Origin: GCA-2718845 sp913041905
Lineage (GTDB): Bacteria > Pseudomonadota > Gammaproteobacteria > GCA-002705445 > GCA-002716945
Assembly (NCBI GenBank): GCA_913041905.1
Contig: CAJWJQ010000004.1
Location: forward strand, 1-46,569
Direction of reading: 5' to 3'
Length of the DNA stretch: 46,569 nt
Shown: in pieces, positions 1-9,002 of the stretch
How the letters are laid out: each line of letters begins with the position of its first letter
Numbering within the stretch: position 1 is the stretch's first letter
Notes under the pieces: model-generated
Told to the model about the DNA's origin: nothing
Seen by the model: the letters and a program-made list of their open reading frames with translations, nothing else
Databases searched by the model: none
Position numbers and translations under genes: made by a program

Positions 1-413
1 TTTTTTTGTAATTCTTTACCTCTTAAATCTATATATCTATATTGTAATCTCTGGTCTTCATTAACATTTAAATCATTAATTATAAACGGTGGAGTTTCAG
101 ATTTATTCAAAATTATTACATTAGACACAATAATTTCAATAGATCCAGTATCTATGTCTTTATTTATTGTGTCATTAGATCTTTTTTTAACTATACCTTT
201 TGCCTCAATAACAAATTCAGACCTTAAAGACTCTGCTATTGTAAAAACCTCTTTATTATCTGGATGGAAAACAAGTTGTACTATTCCACTATAATCTCTT
301 AAATCTATAAAAATAATACCCCCATGATCTCTTCTTTTGTTTATCCAACCAGAAAGACAAACGTTTTTATTGAGGTGTTTCTCTGAGATTTCATTACAAT
401 ATATACGATTCAT
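1..413 (-). CDS. aspS: Aspartyl-tRNA synthetase, N-terminal part (runs off the window)
   Basis: This is the first 137 codons of a class II aspartyl-tRNA synthetase, which charges tRNA-Asp in the cytoplasm. The visible part is the N-terminal OB-fold anticodon-binding domain. It starts MNRIYCNEIS and contains GWINKRRDHGGIIFIDLRD near residues 22-40 and YRYIDLR near residue 130, all closely matching E. coli AspRS. The ATG is at 413-411, 16 bases after the fmdB-type gene, so the two are probably cotranscribed. The catalytic domain lies outside the window. Whether it is the discriminating or non-discriminating (Asp/Asn) form cannot be judged here. Confidence 0.93.
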   Translation of the reverse strand, partial: MNRIYCNEISEKHLNKNVCLSGWINKRRDHGGIIFIDLRDYSGIVQLVFHPDNKEVFTIAESLRSEFVIEAKGIVKKRSNDTINKDIDTGSIEIIVSNVIILNKSETPPFIINDLNVNEDQRLQYRYIDLRGKELQK

Positions 414-428
414 TTCATTACCTTACAT

Positions 429-671
429 CTAAGAAGTTTGTTTTTTAATATCCTTTTTTGGAGTTACAGATTGGTTTTTATCATTTTTTTTCTTAAAATC
501 AGTCTCATACCATCCCGAGCCTTTTAATCTAAAACCCGATGGAGAGATTAATTTTGAAACTTTACCTTTACTCCCACAGCATAGGCATATTTTAAGGTCG
601 TTGTCAGAAATTTTCTGAAAATACTCAAAAATTTGATTACAATCACTACATTTGTATTCATGAATAGGCAT
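429..671 (-). CDS. FmdB/CxxC-CxxC-SSSS family zinc ribbon protein
   Basis: A small regulatory-type zinc ribbon protein of about 80 residues. It starts MPIHEYKC, the typical beginning of this family (MPIYEYxC), so the ATG at 671 is preferred to the longer reading from 719. Two CxxC pairs, C8/C11 and C29/C32, form the ribbon. The C-terminal GSGWYETDF is the family's conserved GSGFYxTD block, and the tail is lysine-rich and polar. In many Beta- and Gammaproteobacteria this gene precedes aspS, often with a DUF502 membrane protein between them. Here aspS follows directly and DUF502 is absent. The molecular function of the family is not established. Confidence 0.85.
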   Translation of the reverse strand: MPIHEYKCSDCNQIFEYFQKISDNDLKICLCCGSKGKVSKLISPSGFRLKGSGWYETDFKKKNDKNQSVTPKKDIKKQTS

Positions 672-729
672 AATATTAACAATGCCATTATACAAAAAAA
701 ATGAAGTTTTATCTCCCATAAATTTAGTG

Positions 730-735
730 TATAAT
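730..735 (+). promoter_or_regulatory. Probable -10 box for the cytochrome pair
   Basis: An extended -10 element, TGTATAAT (TATAAT at 730-735), lies 17 bases before the ATG of the first cytochrome gene, in the 80-base gap with the divergent FmdB-type gene. No good -35 box is seen at the usual distance, which is common with an extended -10. Confidence 0.4.
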
Positions 736-752
736 CCTCACCTAAATATACT

Positions 753-1067
753 ATGAAATCAATATATAAATTACTCTTAATATCATTAATAATCACTGTT
801 TTTACAGACATAAGAGCGGATGATAATCATGTTGGTAAATTAAAATCTGAAGCCTGCTTAGGGTGTCATGCAATTCCAGGATACAATAATGTGTATCCTA
901 CTTATAAGGTACCAAAATTAGCTGGTCAACATGCAGAATATATTGTCTCTGCGCTTAAGGCATATCAAACAGAAGATAGAAAACATCCAACAATGCAAGC
1001 CAATGCTATGGCTTTAACTGATCAAGATATAAATGATATAGCTAATTATTTTGAGTCTTTAAAATAG
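753..1067 (+). CDS. Small periplasmic c-type cytochrome (class I, c553/c4-like), first of a pair
   Basis: A 104-residue exported monoheme cytochrome that probably carries electrons in the periplasm. An N-terminal signal peptide (residues 1-22, cleavage likely after DIRA) is followed by the CLGCH heme-binding motif near residue 35. A C-terminal methionine in HPTMQANAMALT is the likely sixth heme ligand. The LAGQHAEYIVSALKAY block is typical of cytochrome c4/c553 domains. The gene ends one base before the second cytochrome, so the two are cotranscribed and may act together like the two halves of a diheme c4. The electron partner is unknown; in a methylotroph it could serve a dehydrogenase or a terminal oxidase. 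Confidence 0.87.
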   Translation: MKSIYKLLLISLIITVFTDIRADDNHVGKLKSEACLGCHAIPGYNNVYPTYKVPKLAGQHAEYIVSALKAYQTEDRKHPTMQANAMALTDQDINDIANYFESLK

Positions 1068-1068
1068 A

Positions 1069-1410
1069 ATGAAAAAAATAATTTTAACAACCATAATAGC
1101 TACTTTTTTAATCACTCCATTAAAAATATATGCTGGTAATATAGAAAAATCTTATAATTCGGGAAAATCCAAAGCAGAAGCTTGTGCTGCCTGTCATGGA
1201 ATAGATGGTAACTCTCAGATTAAAATGTATCCAATATTGGCTGGTCAACATAAAAACTATTTAAGCTATGCTCTTAAATCATATAAGAATGGAGTTCGCA
1301 ATAATGCAATAATGAAAGGTTTTGCTGATGGTCTTTCAGATCAAGATATTGAAAATCTATCTCTATATTTTTCAAAACAAAAAGGGCTTAAAATCCCTCC
1401 ATTAAAATAA
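1069..1410 (+). CDS. Small periplasmic c-type cytochrome (class I, c553/c4-like), second of a pair
   Basis: A 113-residue exported monoheme cytochrome. The signal peptide ends near IYA (residue 22), CAACH lies near residue 39, and LAGQHKNYLSYALKSY with NAIMKGFADGLSDQDI supplies the typical fold and distal methionine. It resembles the preceding protein in layout, suggesting a tandem duplication or a split c4. It starts with a one-base gap after the first gene. Its 3' end overlaps the 3' end of the convergent RND gene by 9 bases, leaving no room for a terminator between them. Confidence 0.87.
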   Translation: MKKIILTTIIATFLITPLKIYAGNIEKSYNSGKSKAEACAACHGIDGNSQIKMYPILAGQHKNYLSYALKSYKNGVRNNAIMKGFADGLSDQDIENLSLYFSKQKGLKIPPLK

Positions 1411-4400
1411 TTTTCTATTTTCTATAAACTGATAAAGAGCAGGGATTAAATAAAGCGTTATCAAAGAAGATAGTGTGATTCCCCCAAATACTACTATAGC
1501 CATCGAATAACGACTCTCCGCTCCAGCTCCGCTTCCTAAAACTAAAGGTATAGCTCCTAACAATGTTGATATAGTTGTCATTAAAACAGGTCTTAGTCTA
1601 ATCATAGATGATTCAAAAATCGCCTTGTCCACTGACATGCCGTCATTTCTTAATTGATTAGCAAATTCAACAACTAATATTCCGTTTTTTGCTATAAGTC
1701 CTATTAACATTAAAAAACCTATTTGGCTGTATACGTTCAAGGAAGTTCCTGTCAAAAATAATGTATAAATACCTGCGGTTAATGCAATAGGTACAGTTAA
1801 CATTATAGTTAAAGGGTTTTTAAAACTTTCAAATTGAGCTGATAGCACTAGATAAACAATTAATATAGCAAAAAGAATAGTAATTTCTAATTTACTGCCT
1901 GATTGATAAAATTCTTGAGATGATCCACTATAGGATATTTTTGCATTAGAGGGTAATGTATCATTTGCTAGAAGAGTAAATTCTTCTAAAGCATCTCCTA
2001 AAGGATAACCGGGTAATAAAGATGCAGAAAATATCGTTGATGGCATTCTATTAATCCGTTTTAAACTTTCACTAGAAGATGTTTCATTATAATAAATAAG
2101 GTTTGATAAAGGTATAAGTGTTGATGATTTTGATGATTTTATAAAAATATTATCTAAATTATCAGGTGTAACTCTAAATGATTTTTCAGCTTGCACTATT
2201 ACATTGTACGTTAAACCCTTGCTCGCATATGTTGTTACTCTATTAGAAGCTAATAGAGTCTCTATTGTTCTAGAAATATCCTCTGCTGATACTCCTAATT
2301 CATATGCCTTATCTCGATTAATTTTTAGATTTAATCTAGGATTAGTTAATTTATAATCTATGTTTGAGTTCCTTAATTTTAAATGAGTAGAGTTTTTTAA
2401 TAATAAATTACCCCATTCATTAATTTCATCATAATTGCTCCCACTTATAACAACCTGTATGCCAGGTTTAAAGTTGCTGCCGCCTAAGCTGGGAGGGTTT
2501 ATTGCTATTACTCTGGCGCCAGGAATAGATAAAAGTTTTGGGAAAATTTCACTAACAATATTTTTTTGATGCCTCCGTTCATCCCAAGGTGTTAAGGTTG
2601 AAAATAAATAAGCTGTATTTACAGCGCCTGGTTTTCCAGAAAACCCAGGTGCAACCACGGCAAATACAGTTTTTATTTCTTCTATATCTTGATAAGGTTT
2701 TAATGTTGACTCAACTTTCTTAACAATATTATCGGTGTAACTTAGACTTGATCCTTCAGGACTTTTAACAACAATAATAAAAACCCCCCTATCTTCTATT
2801 GGTGCTAATTCTTTATGAATAAATTGAAATAGGATAATAGAAGCAAGAATTATTGCTATACTAAATACATAAACTTTTTTAGGGTTTGCTTGTGATTGTA
2901 ATAGTGATTCTTTGTAAAATTCTCTAAATTTTGTAACAAGTTTAGGTTCTTTTGAATCTGAAGAATTTATCAATCTAGCGCATAACATTGGTGTTAATGT
3001 TAATGCTACAATGCTTGAAAATATGACCGCAAATGATAATACAATCCCAAACTCAACAAATAGTCTTCCAGTTTTACCTTCCATAAAAGCTAAAGGTAAA
3101 AATACGCTAACTAATACAATAGTAGTTGCTATGACAACGAAGGTTATTTGTTTCGCTCCTAAAATAGATGCATCAAATGGTTTTTCTCCATTATCTATTC
3201 TTCTTTTTATATTCTCTAATACAACTATTGAGTCATCAACAATTAATCCTATGGCCAATACAAGTGCTAAAAATGTTAAAACATTTAACGAATAATCTAA
3301 TAGATAAATAATATAAAAAGTGGAAATTACAGATATTGGAATTGTAATTGCTGGTATGATTGTAGCAGAAGAAGATGATAAGAAATAATATATTACTCCT
3401 ATTACTAAAAGCATAGAAATAAATAATGCTATTCTTACCTGAGATATAGACTCTTTAACAAAAACTGATTGATCATAACCAATGCTCATTTGTATATTTT
3501 CAGGTAATGTTGGACGTATTAATTCTAGTTCCTTCTTTATTGCATCAGTTACCTTGAGAACGTTTGATTTTGTCTGCCTAACAATCCCTAAACCTATGGC
3601 ATCTTTTCCATTTGCTCTTAAAAATCCTCTATCAGTTTCTGCTCCAATAACTATCCTTGATACATCTTCTAATTTAACCTTTGCTTTATCGTATTTTTTC
3701 AATACGATACTTTTGAATTCATCTATTGTTTGTATTTTAGATGAAACTTGTAAGTCTAATTCTCTTTCTTGTGAGTCTAACCTACCTGCTGGTTTTTCAA
3801 TATTCTCTTTATTTATAGCAGTTAAAATATCCTTTACAGTAATATTTCTCGCTGACATTTTATCGGGGTTCAGCCAGATTCTAATCGCATATTTACGTTC
3901 ACCACCAATTATAATAGATGCTACGCCGGGTAATATTGATAATCTGTCTACTATGTTTCTATCAAGATAATCATTAAGTTGAATACTGCTTAGTTGATTG
4001 CTAGAAAAACCTATCCACATAACAGCTCTTGCGTCTGTATCAGATTTAGTTACTCTTGGTTGATCAGCTTCTTTAGGTAGTAATGGTAATGCTCTACCTA
4101 CCTTTTCTCTGACGTCATTAGCAGCAGAATCCATATCTCTTGAAAGGTTAAATTCTATTTTTATGCTAGAAAATTCATTTTGGCTTGATGATGTAATTTC
4201 TTTAATGTCTGATATTCCAGAAATTGAATCCTCAAGAATCTGAGTGACATCTCTTTCCATAATTTCAGCGGAAGCTCCTCTATATATTGTAGAAACTGTT
4301 ATGACTGGTTTATCGATATCTGGATATTCCCTTATAGTTAACTTATCGTATGACACAATACCAATAAGAACTAAAAATAAACTTATGACAGTTGCTAGAA

Positions 4401-4434
4401 CAGGTCTTTTAACCGTAATTTCAGAAATATGCAT
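1402..4434 (-). CDS. RND-family efflux pump inner-membrane transporter (HAE1 type)
   Basis: A 1010-residue proton-driven RND transporter of the hydrophobe/amphiphile efflux family. It has two repeated halves, each with a large periplasmic loop and a bundle of membrane helices. The proton-relay acidic pair in helix 4 is visible in GLIVDDSIVVLEN (D400, D401), and the partner lysine in helix 10 in LIAKNGILVVEF (K916). The N-terminus (SEITVKRPV) is typical of the MexB/MdtB group. Length is slightly below the usual 1020-1050. The membrane fusion protein gene lies one base upstream. No outer-membrane channel gene is in the window. The substrate cannot be predicted from sequence. Confidence 0.93.
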   Translation of the reverse strand: MHISEITVKRPVLATVISLFLVLIGIVSYDKLTIREYPDIDKPVITVSTIYRGASAEIMERDVTQILEDSISGISDIKEITSSSQNEFSSIKIEFNLSRDMDSAANDVREKVGRALPLLPKEADQPRVTKSDTDARAVMWIGFSSNQLSSIQLNDYLDRNIVDRLSILPGVASIIIGGERKYAIRIWLNPDKMSARNITVKDILTAINKENIEKPAGRLDSQERELDLQVSSKIQTIDEFKSIVLKKYDKAKVKLEDVSRIVIGAETDRGFLRANGKDAIGLGIVRQTKSNVLKVTDAIKKELELIRPTLPENIQMSIGYDQSVFVKESISQVRIALFISMLLVIGVIYYFLSSSSATIIPAITIPISVISTFYIIYLLDYSLNVLTFLALVLAIGLIVDDSIVVLENIKRRIDNGEKPFDASILGAKQITFVVIATTIVLVSVFLPLAFMEGKTGRLFVEFGIVLSFAVIFSSIVALTLTPMLCARLINSSDSKEPKLVTKFREFYKESLLQSQANPKKVYVFSIAIILASIILFQFIHKELAPIEDRGVFIIVVKSPEGSSLSYTDNIVKKVESTLKPYQDIEEIKTVFAVVAPGFSGKPGAVNTAYLFSTLTPWDERRHQKNIVSEIFPKLLSIPGARVIAINPPSLGGSNFKPGIQVVISGSNYDEINEWGNLLLKNSTHLKLRNSNIDYKLTNPRLNLKINRDKAYELGVSAEDISRTIETLLASNRVTTYASKGLTYNVIVQAEKSFRVTPDNLDNIFIKSSKSSTLIPLSNLIYYNETSSSESLKRINRMPSTIFSASLLPGYPLGDALEEFTLLANDTLPSNAKISYSGSSQEFYQSGSKLEITILFAILIVYLVLSAQFESFKNPLTIMLTVPIALTAGIYTLFLTGTSLNVYSQIGFLMLIGLIAKNGILVVEFANQLRNDGMSVDKAIFESSMIRLRPVLMTTISTLLGAIPLVLGSGAGAESRYSMAIVVFGGITLSSLITLYLIPALYQFIENRKLF

Positions 4435-4435
4435 T

Positions 4436-5350
4436 TTATTCTACAATTTTGATTTGTGATTTATCCTTAAGTTTTTCTTGGCCCATGTACACTATTAAAT
4501 CACCTTGCTTGAGACCTTGTTTAATTTCTATCATAGCATTATTCCTTATACCTATATCAACCTTTCTTATTTCTGCTACATTTTTATTTGCAATATAAAC
4601 ATAATGTTCTTTATTAATACTTAAAAGAGCTTCTTCTGGAATTAATATTGCATTTGGTATTTCCTCTAAAAACAAATTAACTTTCATTAATAATCCTGGT
4701 TTCAAGGATAAGTCATCATTATTTATTAATGTGTAAACTTTTATTGTTCTAGTTTCAACATTAATTCTTGTATCAATAAATTTTAAAGTGCCATCATATA
4801 TTTTTTCAGGAATATTTTCTGTGAAGGCATTAAATTTTAAGTTCTCATTAAGATATGGTAAAAGTCTCTCGGGTAAATCAAATTCTAGTTTCATTTGGTT
4901 GTAATTATCAAGATATGTAAGAACATCTCCTCTGTTGACGGGATCTCCGATGTTTTTCTTATTCAAACCTACTACACCATCAAATGGAGCAAATATTTCA
5001 GTTCTTCCAACTTTTTCTGAGGCTAATATAGAAAATAATTTTTGATTGGTAGAAACCATGGATCCTTCTTTAAAAAAAATACCGTCAATAATACCATTAA
5101 CCTTCGAAGTAATTTCCATGGATTTGAGGGACTCAATAGTTGAAAGTGCTTTATATGTTTTTTGAGCAACGCCAATTGTTACAGGTTGAGCTTTAACAGC
5201 GGTAACGCGAGTTTTATTCATGAATTTTGAGAATCCCAAATATTTTGTATATAAAGAAATGCTGCCATAAATTAGGCCAATGACAATCATAATAAAAAAT
5301 ATGTTAAGTGGTGATATGTTTTTTAAATAATCCTTAATTTTCAGAATCAT
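4436..5350 (-). CDS. RND periplasmic adaptor (membrane fusion protein) without alpha-hairpin
   Basis: A 304-residue adaptor partnering the downstream RND pump. One N-terminal membrane helix (about residues 15-36) anchors it. Next come the first lipoyl half-motif (VNGIIDGIFFKEG), the second (IFAPFDGVVGL), a beta-barrel domain and a membrane-proximal domain. Only about seven residues separate the lipoyl halves, so the coiled-coil hairpin that normally reaches the outer-membrane channel is missing. The ATG at 5350 is chosen; a TTG at 5359 is also possible. The start lies inside the 3' end of pgeF, so translation is probably coupled. Confidence 0.85.
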   Translation of the reverse strand: MILKIKDYLKNISPLNIFFIMIVIGLIYGSISLYTKYLGFSKFMNKTRVTAVKAQPVTIGVAQKTYKALSTIESLKSMEITSKVNGIIDGIFFKEGSMVSTNQKLFSILASEKVGRTEIFAPFDGVVGLNKKNIGDPVNRGDVLTYLDNYNQMKLEFDLPERLLPYLNENLKFNAFTENIPEKIYDGTLKFIDTRINVETRTIKVYTLINNDDLSLKPGLLMKVNLFLEEIPNAILIPEEALLSINKEHYVYIANKNVAEIRKVDIGIRNNAMIEIKQGLKQGDLIVYMGQEKLKDKSQIKIVE

Positions 5351-6080
5351 TCTGCCCAATCCAAATTAGAGAAGCAATTCTACCTGTTTGATTTTGTCTT
5401 CTGTAAGAATAATATAAGTTGGAATTTTCATGAGTACAAATACTATCAAGAAAAATTTCCTTTATTCCAAACCCTTTTAAAATTACTTTGGCAACTAATT
5501 TTAAATCTAAATACCATGAGCCTAAATCATCTGTTTTTGAGAAAAATTTTGTAGATATTTTTGACAATTTATTAAAAACATCTTCTCTTACTATGTAATG
5601 GTCTGGGTTTATAGAAGGCCCTATCCAAACTATAAGTTCACTCGGATTATTTGTAAATCTCTTTATAAATTTTTCAATTATTCCATCATTTAACCCTCTC
5701 CATCCAGCATGAATAACTCCAACTTTAGTTCCATTTTTATTTGATATTAAAATTGGCAAACAATCAGCTGATAATACTGCTAATGGTAACCCTGGAACAT
5801 CTGTATAGCATGAATCACAAACTACGGTGTCCAGAGGTTTTGTAATTTTTCTAATTGTAGCGCTATGTATTTGTTTCATAAAAATAGGCTGATGTAAAAG
5901 ATTGAGTTGTTTCTGAATGATTCTCCTATTATTTTTAACATTTTTTGGGTTATCTCCAACATCGTAGCTTAGGTTTGATGATTTATATACACCTTTACTA
6001 ACCCCACCTATACGTGTCGTATGGAATGCATGTATGTTTTCTGGCACACCCCAAGATATTTTTCTAATCTGTATATCCAT
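5334..6080 (-). CDS. pgeF: Purine nucleoside phosphorylase / peptidoglycan editing factor PgeF (YfiH, laccase-domain)
   Basis: A 248-residue LACC1/YfiH-family protein. E. coli YfiH removes or prevents misincorporated amino acids in peptidoglycan precursors, and other members have purine nucleoside phosphorylase or adenosine deaminase activity. The metal-binding residues sit in recognisable blocks: KQIHSATI, LSADCLPILIS, VIHAGWRGL and THENSNLYYSYRR. It follows rluD by 21 bases, the widely conserved rluD-pgeF pair. Its 3' end overlaps the adaptor gene, an unusual extension of this operon with efflux genes. Confidence 0.92.
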   Translation of the reverse strand: MDIQIRKISWGVPENIHAFHTTRIGGVSKGVYKSSNLSYDVGDNPKNVKNNRRIIQKQLNLLHQPIFMKQIHSATIRKITKPLDTVVCDSCYTDVPGLPLAVLSADCLPILISNKNGTKVGVIHAGWRGLNDGIIEKFIKRFTNNPSELIVWIGPSINPDHYIVREDVFNKLSKISTKFFSKTDDLGSWYLDLKLVAKVILKGFGIKEIFLDSICTHENSNLYYSYRRQNQTGRIASLIWIGQNDSEN

Positions 6081-6101
6081 TATTTATTAATATTTTGTTA
6101 T

Positions 6102-7037
6102 TTATTTAGATACTAAAGATTTTATAACATTAAAAGAGTGTGGAGGTAAACAGTCTATTTTAAATTCTTTGTTAGTTTTTGGATGTTTAAACTTCAAAAA
6201 CCTTGCATGTAAGGCAAAAGATTGGTAGGAATCAAGGAAATGTACAATATCTTGGTTATAGCTAAATTTATTTTTTTTAAACCCATATAATTTATCACCA
6301 ATAATTGGATATCCTTTATATGATAGATGAACTCGAATTTGATGCGTCCTACCAGTCACCAATTCAACCTCTATAAGTGTCGCTTTTTTGTATCTTTCTT
6401 TAATTTTTACTTTAGAAAGGGCTTTTTTTCCTGAATCAGTTACAGACATTTTTTTTCTATTTATTTTATGCCTTCCAATTTTCTCATCTATGATGTCAAT
6501 ATTATCTATTACACCACTTACAATTGCATCATATTTTTTTTCAACTAATCTTTCTTGAATTTGTTTTGATAAATTATTATGTGAGCGAAGATTCCTACTA
6601 ATTATTAGCAATCCTGAAGTTTGTTTGTCTAATCTATGTATTATACCCGATCTTGGAACATTTCTAAGCTCAGGATATTTAAATAATAATCCATTTTGTA
6701 TAGTTCCAGAATAATTTCCAGCTGCTGTGTGAGTAACAATATTTTCATCTTTATTAATAATAATCAATTCTGTGTCTTCATATACTATATTTAAAGATAA
6801 GTTTTCAGCTTGTATGTCAAGTTCTTCTGCATCATTGACTTCTACTTGAATAGAGGATTTAATTAATACTTTATCTTTTGGGGCACATTTTTCACCATTT
6901 ACCAAAATTTTTTCTTGATTAATCCAGTTTTTTATTCTTGATCTGGAATATTCTGGTAATTGTAATGAAATAAGTTGATCTAACCTAAGTTCTTGGTCAG
7001 GCATAATATCAAATTTATAAAAAGTAGTATTTTTCAT
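6102..7037 (-). CDS. rluD: 23S rRNA pseudouridine synthase RluD
   Basis: A 311-residue RluA-family pseudouridine synthase, probably RluD, which modifies U1911, U1915 and U1917 of 23S rRNA. An N-terminal S4-like RNA-binding domain (about residues 15-75) is followed by the catalytic domain with the active-site aspartate in GIIHRLDKQTSGLLI. RTHQIRVHLSYKGYPIIGDKLYG is the conserved C-terminal block. The order bamD divergent from rluD-pgeF supports the RluD assignment over RluA or RluC. The 35-base divergent gap must hold the promoters for both sides. Confidence 0.9.
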   Translation of the reverse strand: MKNTTFYKFDIMPDQELRLDQLISLQLPEYSRSRIKNWINQEKILVNGEKCAPKDKVLIKSSIQVEVNDAEELDIQAENLSLNIVYEDTELIIINKDENIVTHTAAGNYSGTIQNGLLFKYPELRNVPRSGIIHRLDKQTSGLLIISRNLRSHNNLSKQIQERLVEKKYDAIVSGVIDNIDIIDEKIGRHKINRKKMSVTDSGKKALSKVKIKERYKKATLIEVELVTGRTHQIRVHLSYKGYPIIGDKLYGFKKNKFSYNQDIVHFLDSYQSFALHARFLKFKHPKTNKEFKIDCLPPHSFNVIKSLVSK

Positions 7038-7072
7038 AGTACAAAATCATATAACTAATCTATAATAACAAA

Positions 7073-7948
7073 ATGAAACTAAAAATACTTGCTATTCATT
7101 TTATGCTTATATTTCTTTTATCTAGCTGCTCATTTCTAGATACAGTGCTTGAAGAGAAAGATTCTACAATAGGTATGACTGCAGGACAGCTTTATGAAGA
7201 AGGAAAATTATTCTTATCTGCAAAAGATTTTGTTAATGCCATAAGGTTATTTGAGATTTTGGAAGCAAGATATCCGTTTGGAAAATACTCAACACAGGCA
7301 ATGTTAGATTTATCTTATGCTCATTATGCATCTTCTAATAAGGATGAATGTATTACCGAAGCTAATAGATTCATAAGACTATATCCAAATCACCCTGAGG
7401 TATCGTATGCATATTATCTAAAAGCATTAGCAAATTTTGATAAAGACGCTAACGTATTAACAAGACTATTTGCTCATGATCCATCAAGATATGATATAAC
7501 AAATTTAAAAAAGTCATTTAATGATTTTACTGTTGTTGTTAACAGATTCCCAGATAGTAAGTATGCTGAAGATTCTATTAATAGATTAAGATATATAAAG
7601 AATCAGATTGCAAAAAATGAATTATATATAGCAAGATATTATAATAAAAGATCTGCGCATGTTGCGTCTGTAAACAGAGTTAAACATATGTTAGAAAATT
7701 ATGGGGGCACACCTAGCGCTGAGCATGGTTTATTATTAATGGTGGATAGTTATAATAAAATGGAAATGTTTGATCTAGCATATGATGCAGCGAGAGTCTT
7801 GAAAAAAAATTACCCTGACTACAAAATAGTAAAAAATTCAAATAAATCTATATCTATCTTAGAGCGTATTAAAAAAGACGTACAAGAAGAAAATAATAAA
7901 TATGAAAACGAAGAAAGATGGTGGAATTTTTTAAATATTTTTAGCTAG
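7073..7948 (+). CDS. bamD: Outer membrane assembly lipoprotein BamD
   Basis: A 291-residue lipoprotein component of the BAM complex, which folds beta-barrel proteins into the outer membrane. The signal peptide ends in the lipobox LLSSC, so Cys19 would be lipidated. The rest is TPR repeats: GQLYEEGKLFLSAKDFVNAIRLFE, then RYPFGKYSTQAMLDLSYAHY and SYAYYLKALANF. Length is a little above the E. coli protein (245). It is divergent from rluD, the standard arrangement. Its last 8 bases overlap the 3' end of nadE on the other strand. Confidence 0.93.
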   Translation: MKLKILAIHFMLIFLLSSCSFLDTVLEEKDSTIGMTAGQLYEEGKLFLSAKDFVNAIRLFEILEARYPFGKYSTQAMLDLSYAHYASSNKDECITEANRFIRLYPNHPEVSYAYYLKALANFDKDANVLTRLFAHDPSRYDITNLKKSFNDFTVVVNRFPDSKYAEDSINRLRYIKNQIAKNELYIARYYNKRSAHVASVNRVKHMLENYGGTPSAEHGLLLMVDSYNKMEMFDLAYDAARVLKKNYPDYKIVKNSNKSISILERIKKDVQEENNKYENEERWWNFLNIFS

Positions 7949-8696
7949 ATTTAATTTTTTCATCTATTATACAAACTGGGATGGCGTTCATTTTATGAAT
8001 ATTGTCTTTTCTAATATCTAAATATTTTTTTCTATTAGTGCAATATATGTCAAGCATAGCTTTTTCAATCTCCTCATATGACAATCCCAATTGTTCTTGA
8101 TCATTTCTATTATCATCCCATAAGCCATCAGTTGGTTCTGCCATAATTATTTCTTTAGAGATTTTTAATTCTTGTGCAATAGACTTTACTTCCGATTTTG
8201 TTAAATCAGCAATAGGTGAGATATCAACACCTCCATCCCCATATTTTGTAAAAAAACCAACGCCAAAATCTTCAACTTTATTTCCGGTGCCTACGACAAG
8301 ACCATTTGAAGAAGAAGCAACTTGATAAAGCATAATCATTCTTATCCTAGCTTTTGTATTTGCGAATCCAATTTCACTATCAAAGCCAAAATCAACGCAA
8401 GATGATTGAAAGAGATTAAAGACATTAGTTAAATCAATTTCATAATTTTTAATATTATTAAATTTATTGTCTAGAAATTTACAATGAGAAATGCTCAAAG
8501 ACATGTTTGAAGATTTAATGGGTAGTTTTAATAAAATTGTTTTGATTCCAGTCATAGCACATAAAGTGCTCGTCACCGCTGAATCAATTCCTCCTGATAC
8601 GCCAATTACCAAGCTATCTATTTTTCCATTAGTGCCTTCTACATATTGTTTTAGCCAATTAACTATGTGGTCAATAACTCTTCTATTATTAATCAT
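7941..8696 (-). CDS. nadE: Ammonia-dependent NAD+ synthetase
   Basis: A 251-residue NAD synthetase that amidates nicotinic acid adenine dinucleotide to NAD+ using ATP. The ATP-pyrophosphatase P-loop is SGGIDS at residues 34-39. The other family blocks are GTGNKVEDFGVGFFTKYGDGG and PTDGLWDDNRNDQEQLG. It lacks the N-terminal glutaminase (nitrilase) domain, so ammonia is the expected nitrogen donor. The 3' end overlaps bamD by 8 bases. A 100-base AT-rich divergent gap separates it from the small gene at 8797; several TATAAT-like strings are there, but none with a convincing -35 partner. Confidence 0.93.
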   Translation of the reverse strand: MINNRRVIDHIVNWLKQYVEGTNGKIDSLVIGVSGGIDSAVTSTLCAMTGIKTILLKLPIKSSNMSLSISHCKFLDNKFNNIKNYEIDLTNVFNLFQSSCVDFGFDSEIGFANTKARIRMIMLYQVASSSNGLVVGTGNKVEDFGVGFFTKYGDGGVDISPIADLTKSEVKSIAQELKISKEIIMAEPTDGLWDDNRNDQEQLGLSYEEIEKAMLDIYCTNRKKYLDIRKDNIHKMNAIPVCIIDEKIKSS

Positions 8697-8796
8697 GTAT
8701 TTAGGTTACCATGTTCAGTGAAATAAATATAAAATGTGATTATATTTGTTTATTATAGACTATAATAAATATATTAAAAAATACATTTAAAATATA

Positions 8797-8982
8797 ATGC
8801 GTACCATCATAATAGTTTTAATAATCGTTTTATCTTATTTTTTATTAAAATCTATAATAAAAAAAAATAAGGTGACTAACAAAAAAGATAAGGATATTAT
8901 GAAATATTGTAATTATTGTCAATCATATGTTACCGAAGATGAGCCGTGCGCAAATAAGGATGCTAACCATAAAAATTTATAA
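8797..8982 (+). CDS. Small membrane-anchored Cys-rich protein (PP0621-like)
   Basis: A 61-residue protein with one N-terminal membrane helix (residues 2-18), a lysine-rich linker, and a short C-terminal motif CNYCQSYVTEDEPC followed by NKDANH. This layout (helix, basic linker, CxxC...C...H) resembles the PP0621 family of small proteobacterial membrane proteins whose function is unknown, but the match is by pattern only. It is followed after 20 bases by another tiny ORF and then coaE on the same strand, so it may head the coaE-zapD operon. Confidence 0.55.
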   Translation: MRTIIIVLIIVLSYFLLKSIIKKNKVTNKKDKDIMKYCNYCQSYVTEDEPCANKDANHKNL

Positions 8983-9002
8983 AATTTAATAAAAGGATAA
9001 AA

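Noticed and set aside
3482..3970. 162-residue plus-strand frame inside the RND gene
   Set aside because: It is a shadow frame opposite conserved RND transporter sequence and has no homology or ribosome-binding site.
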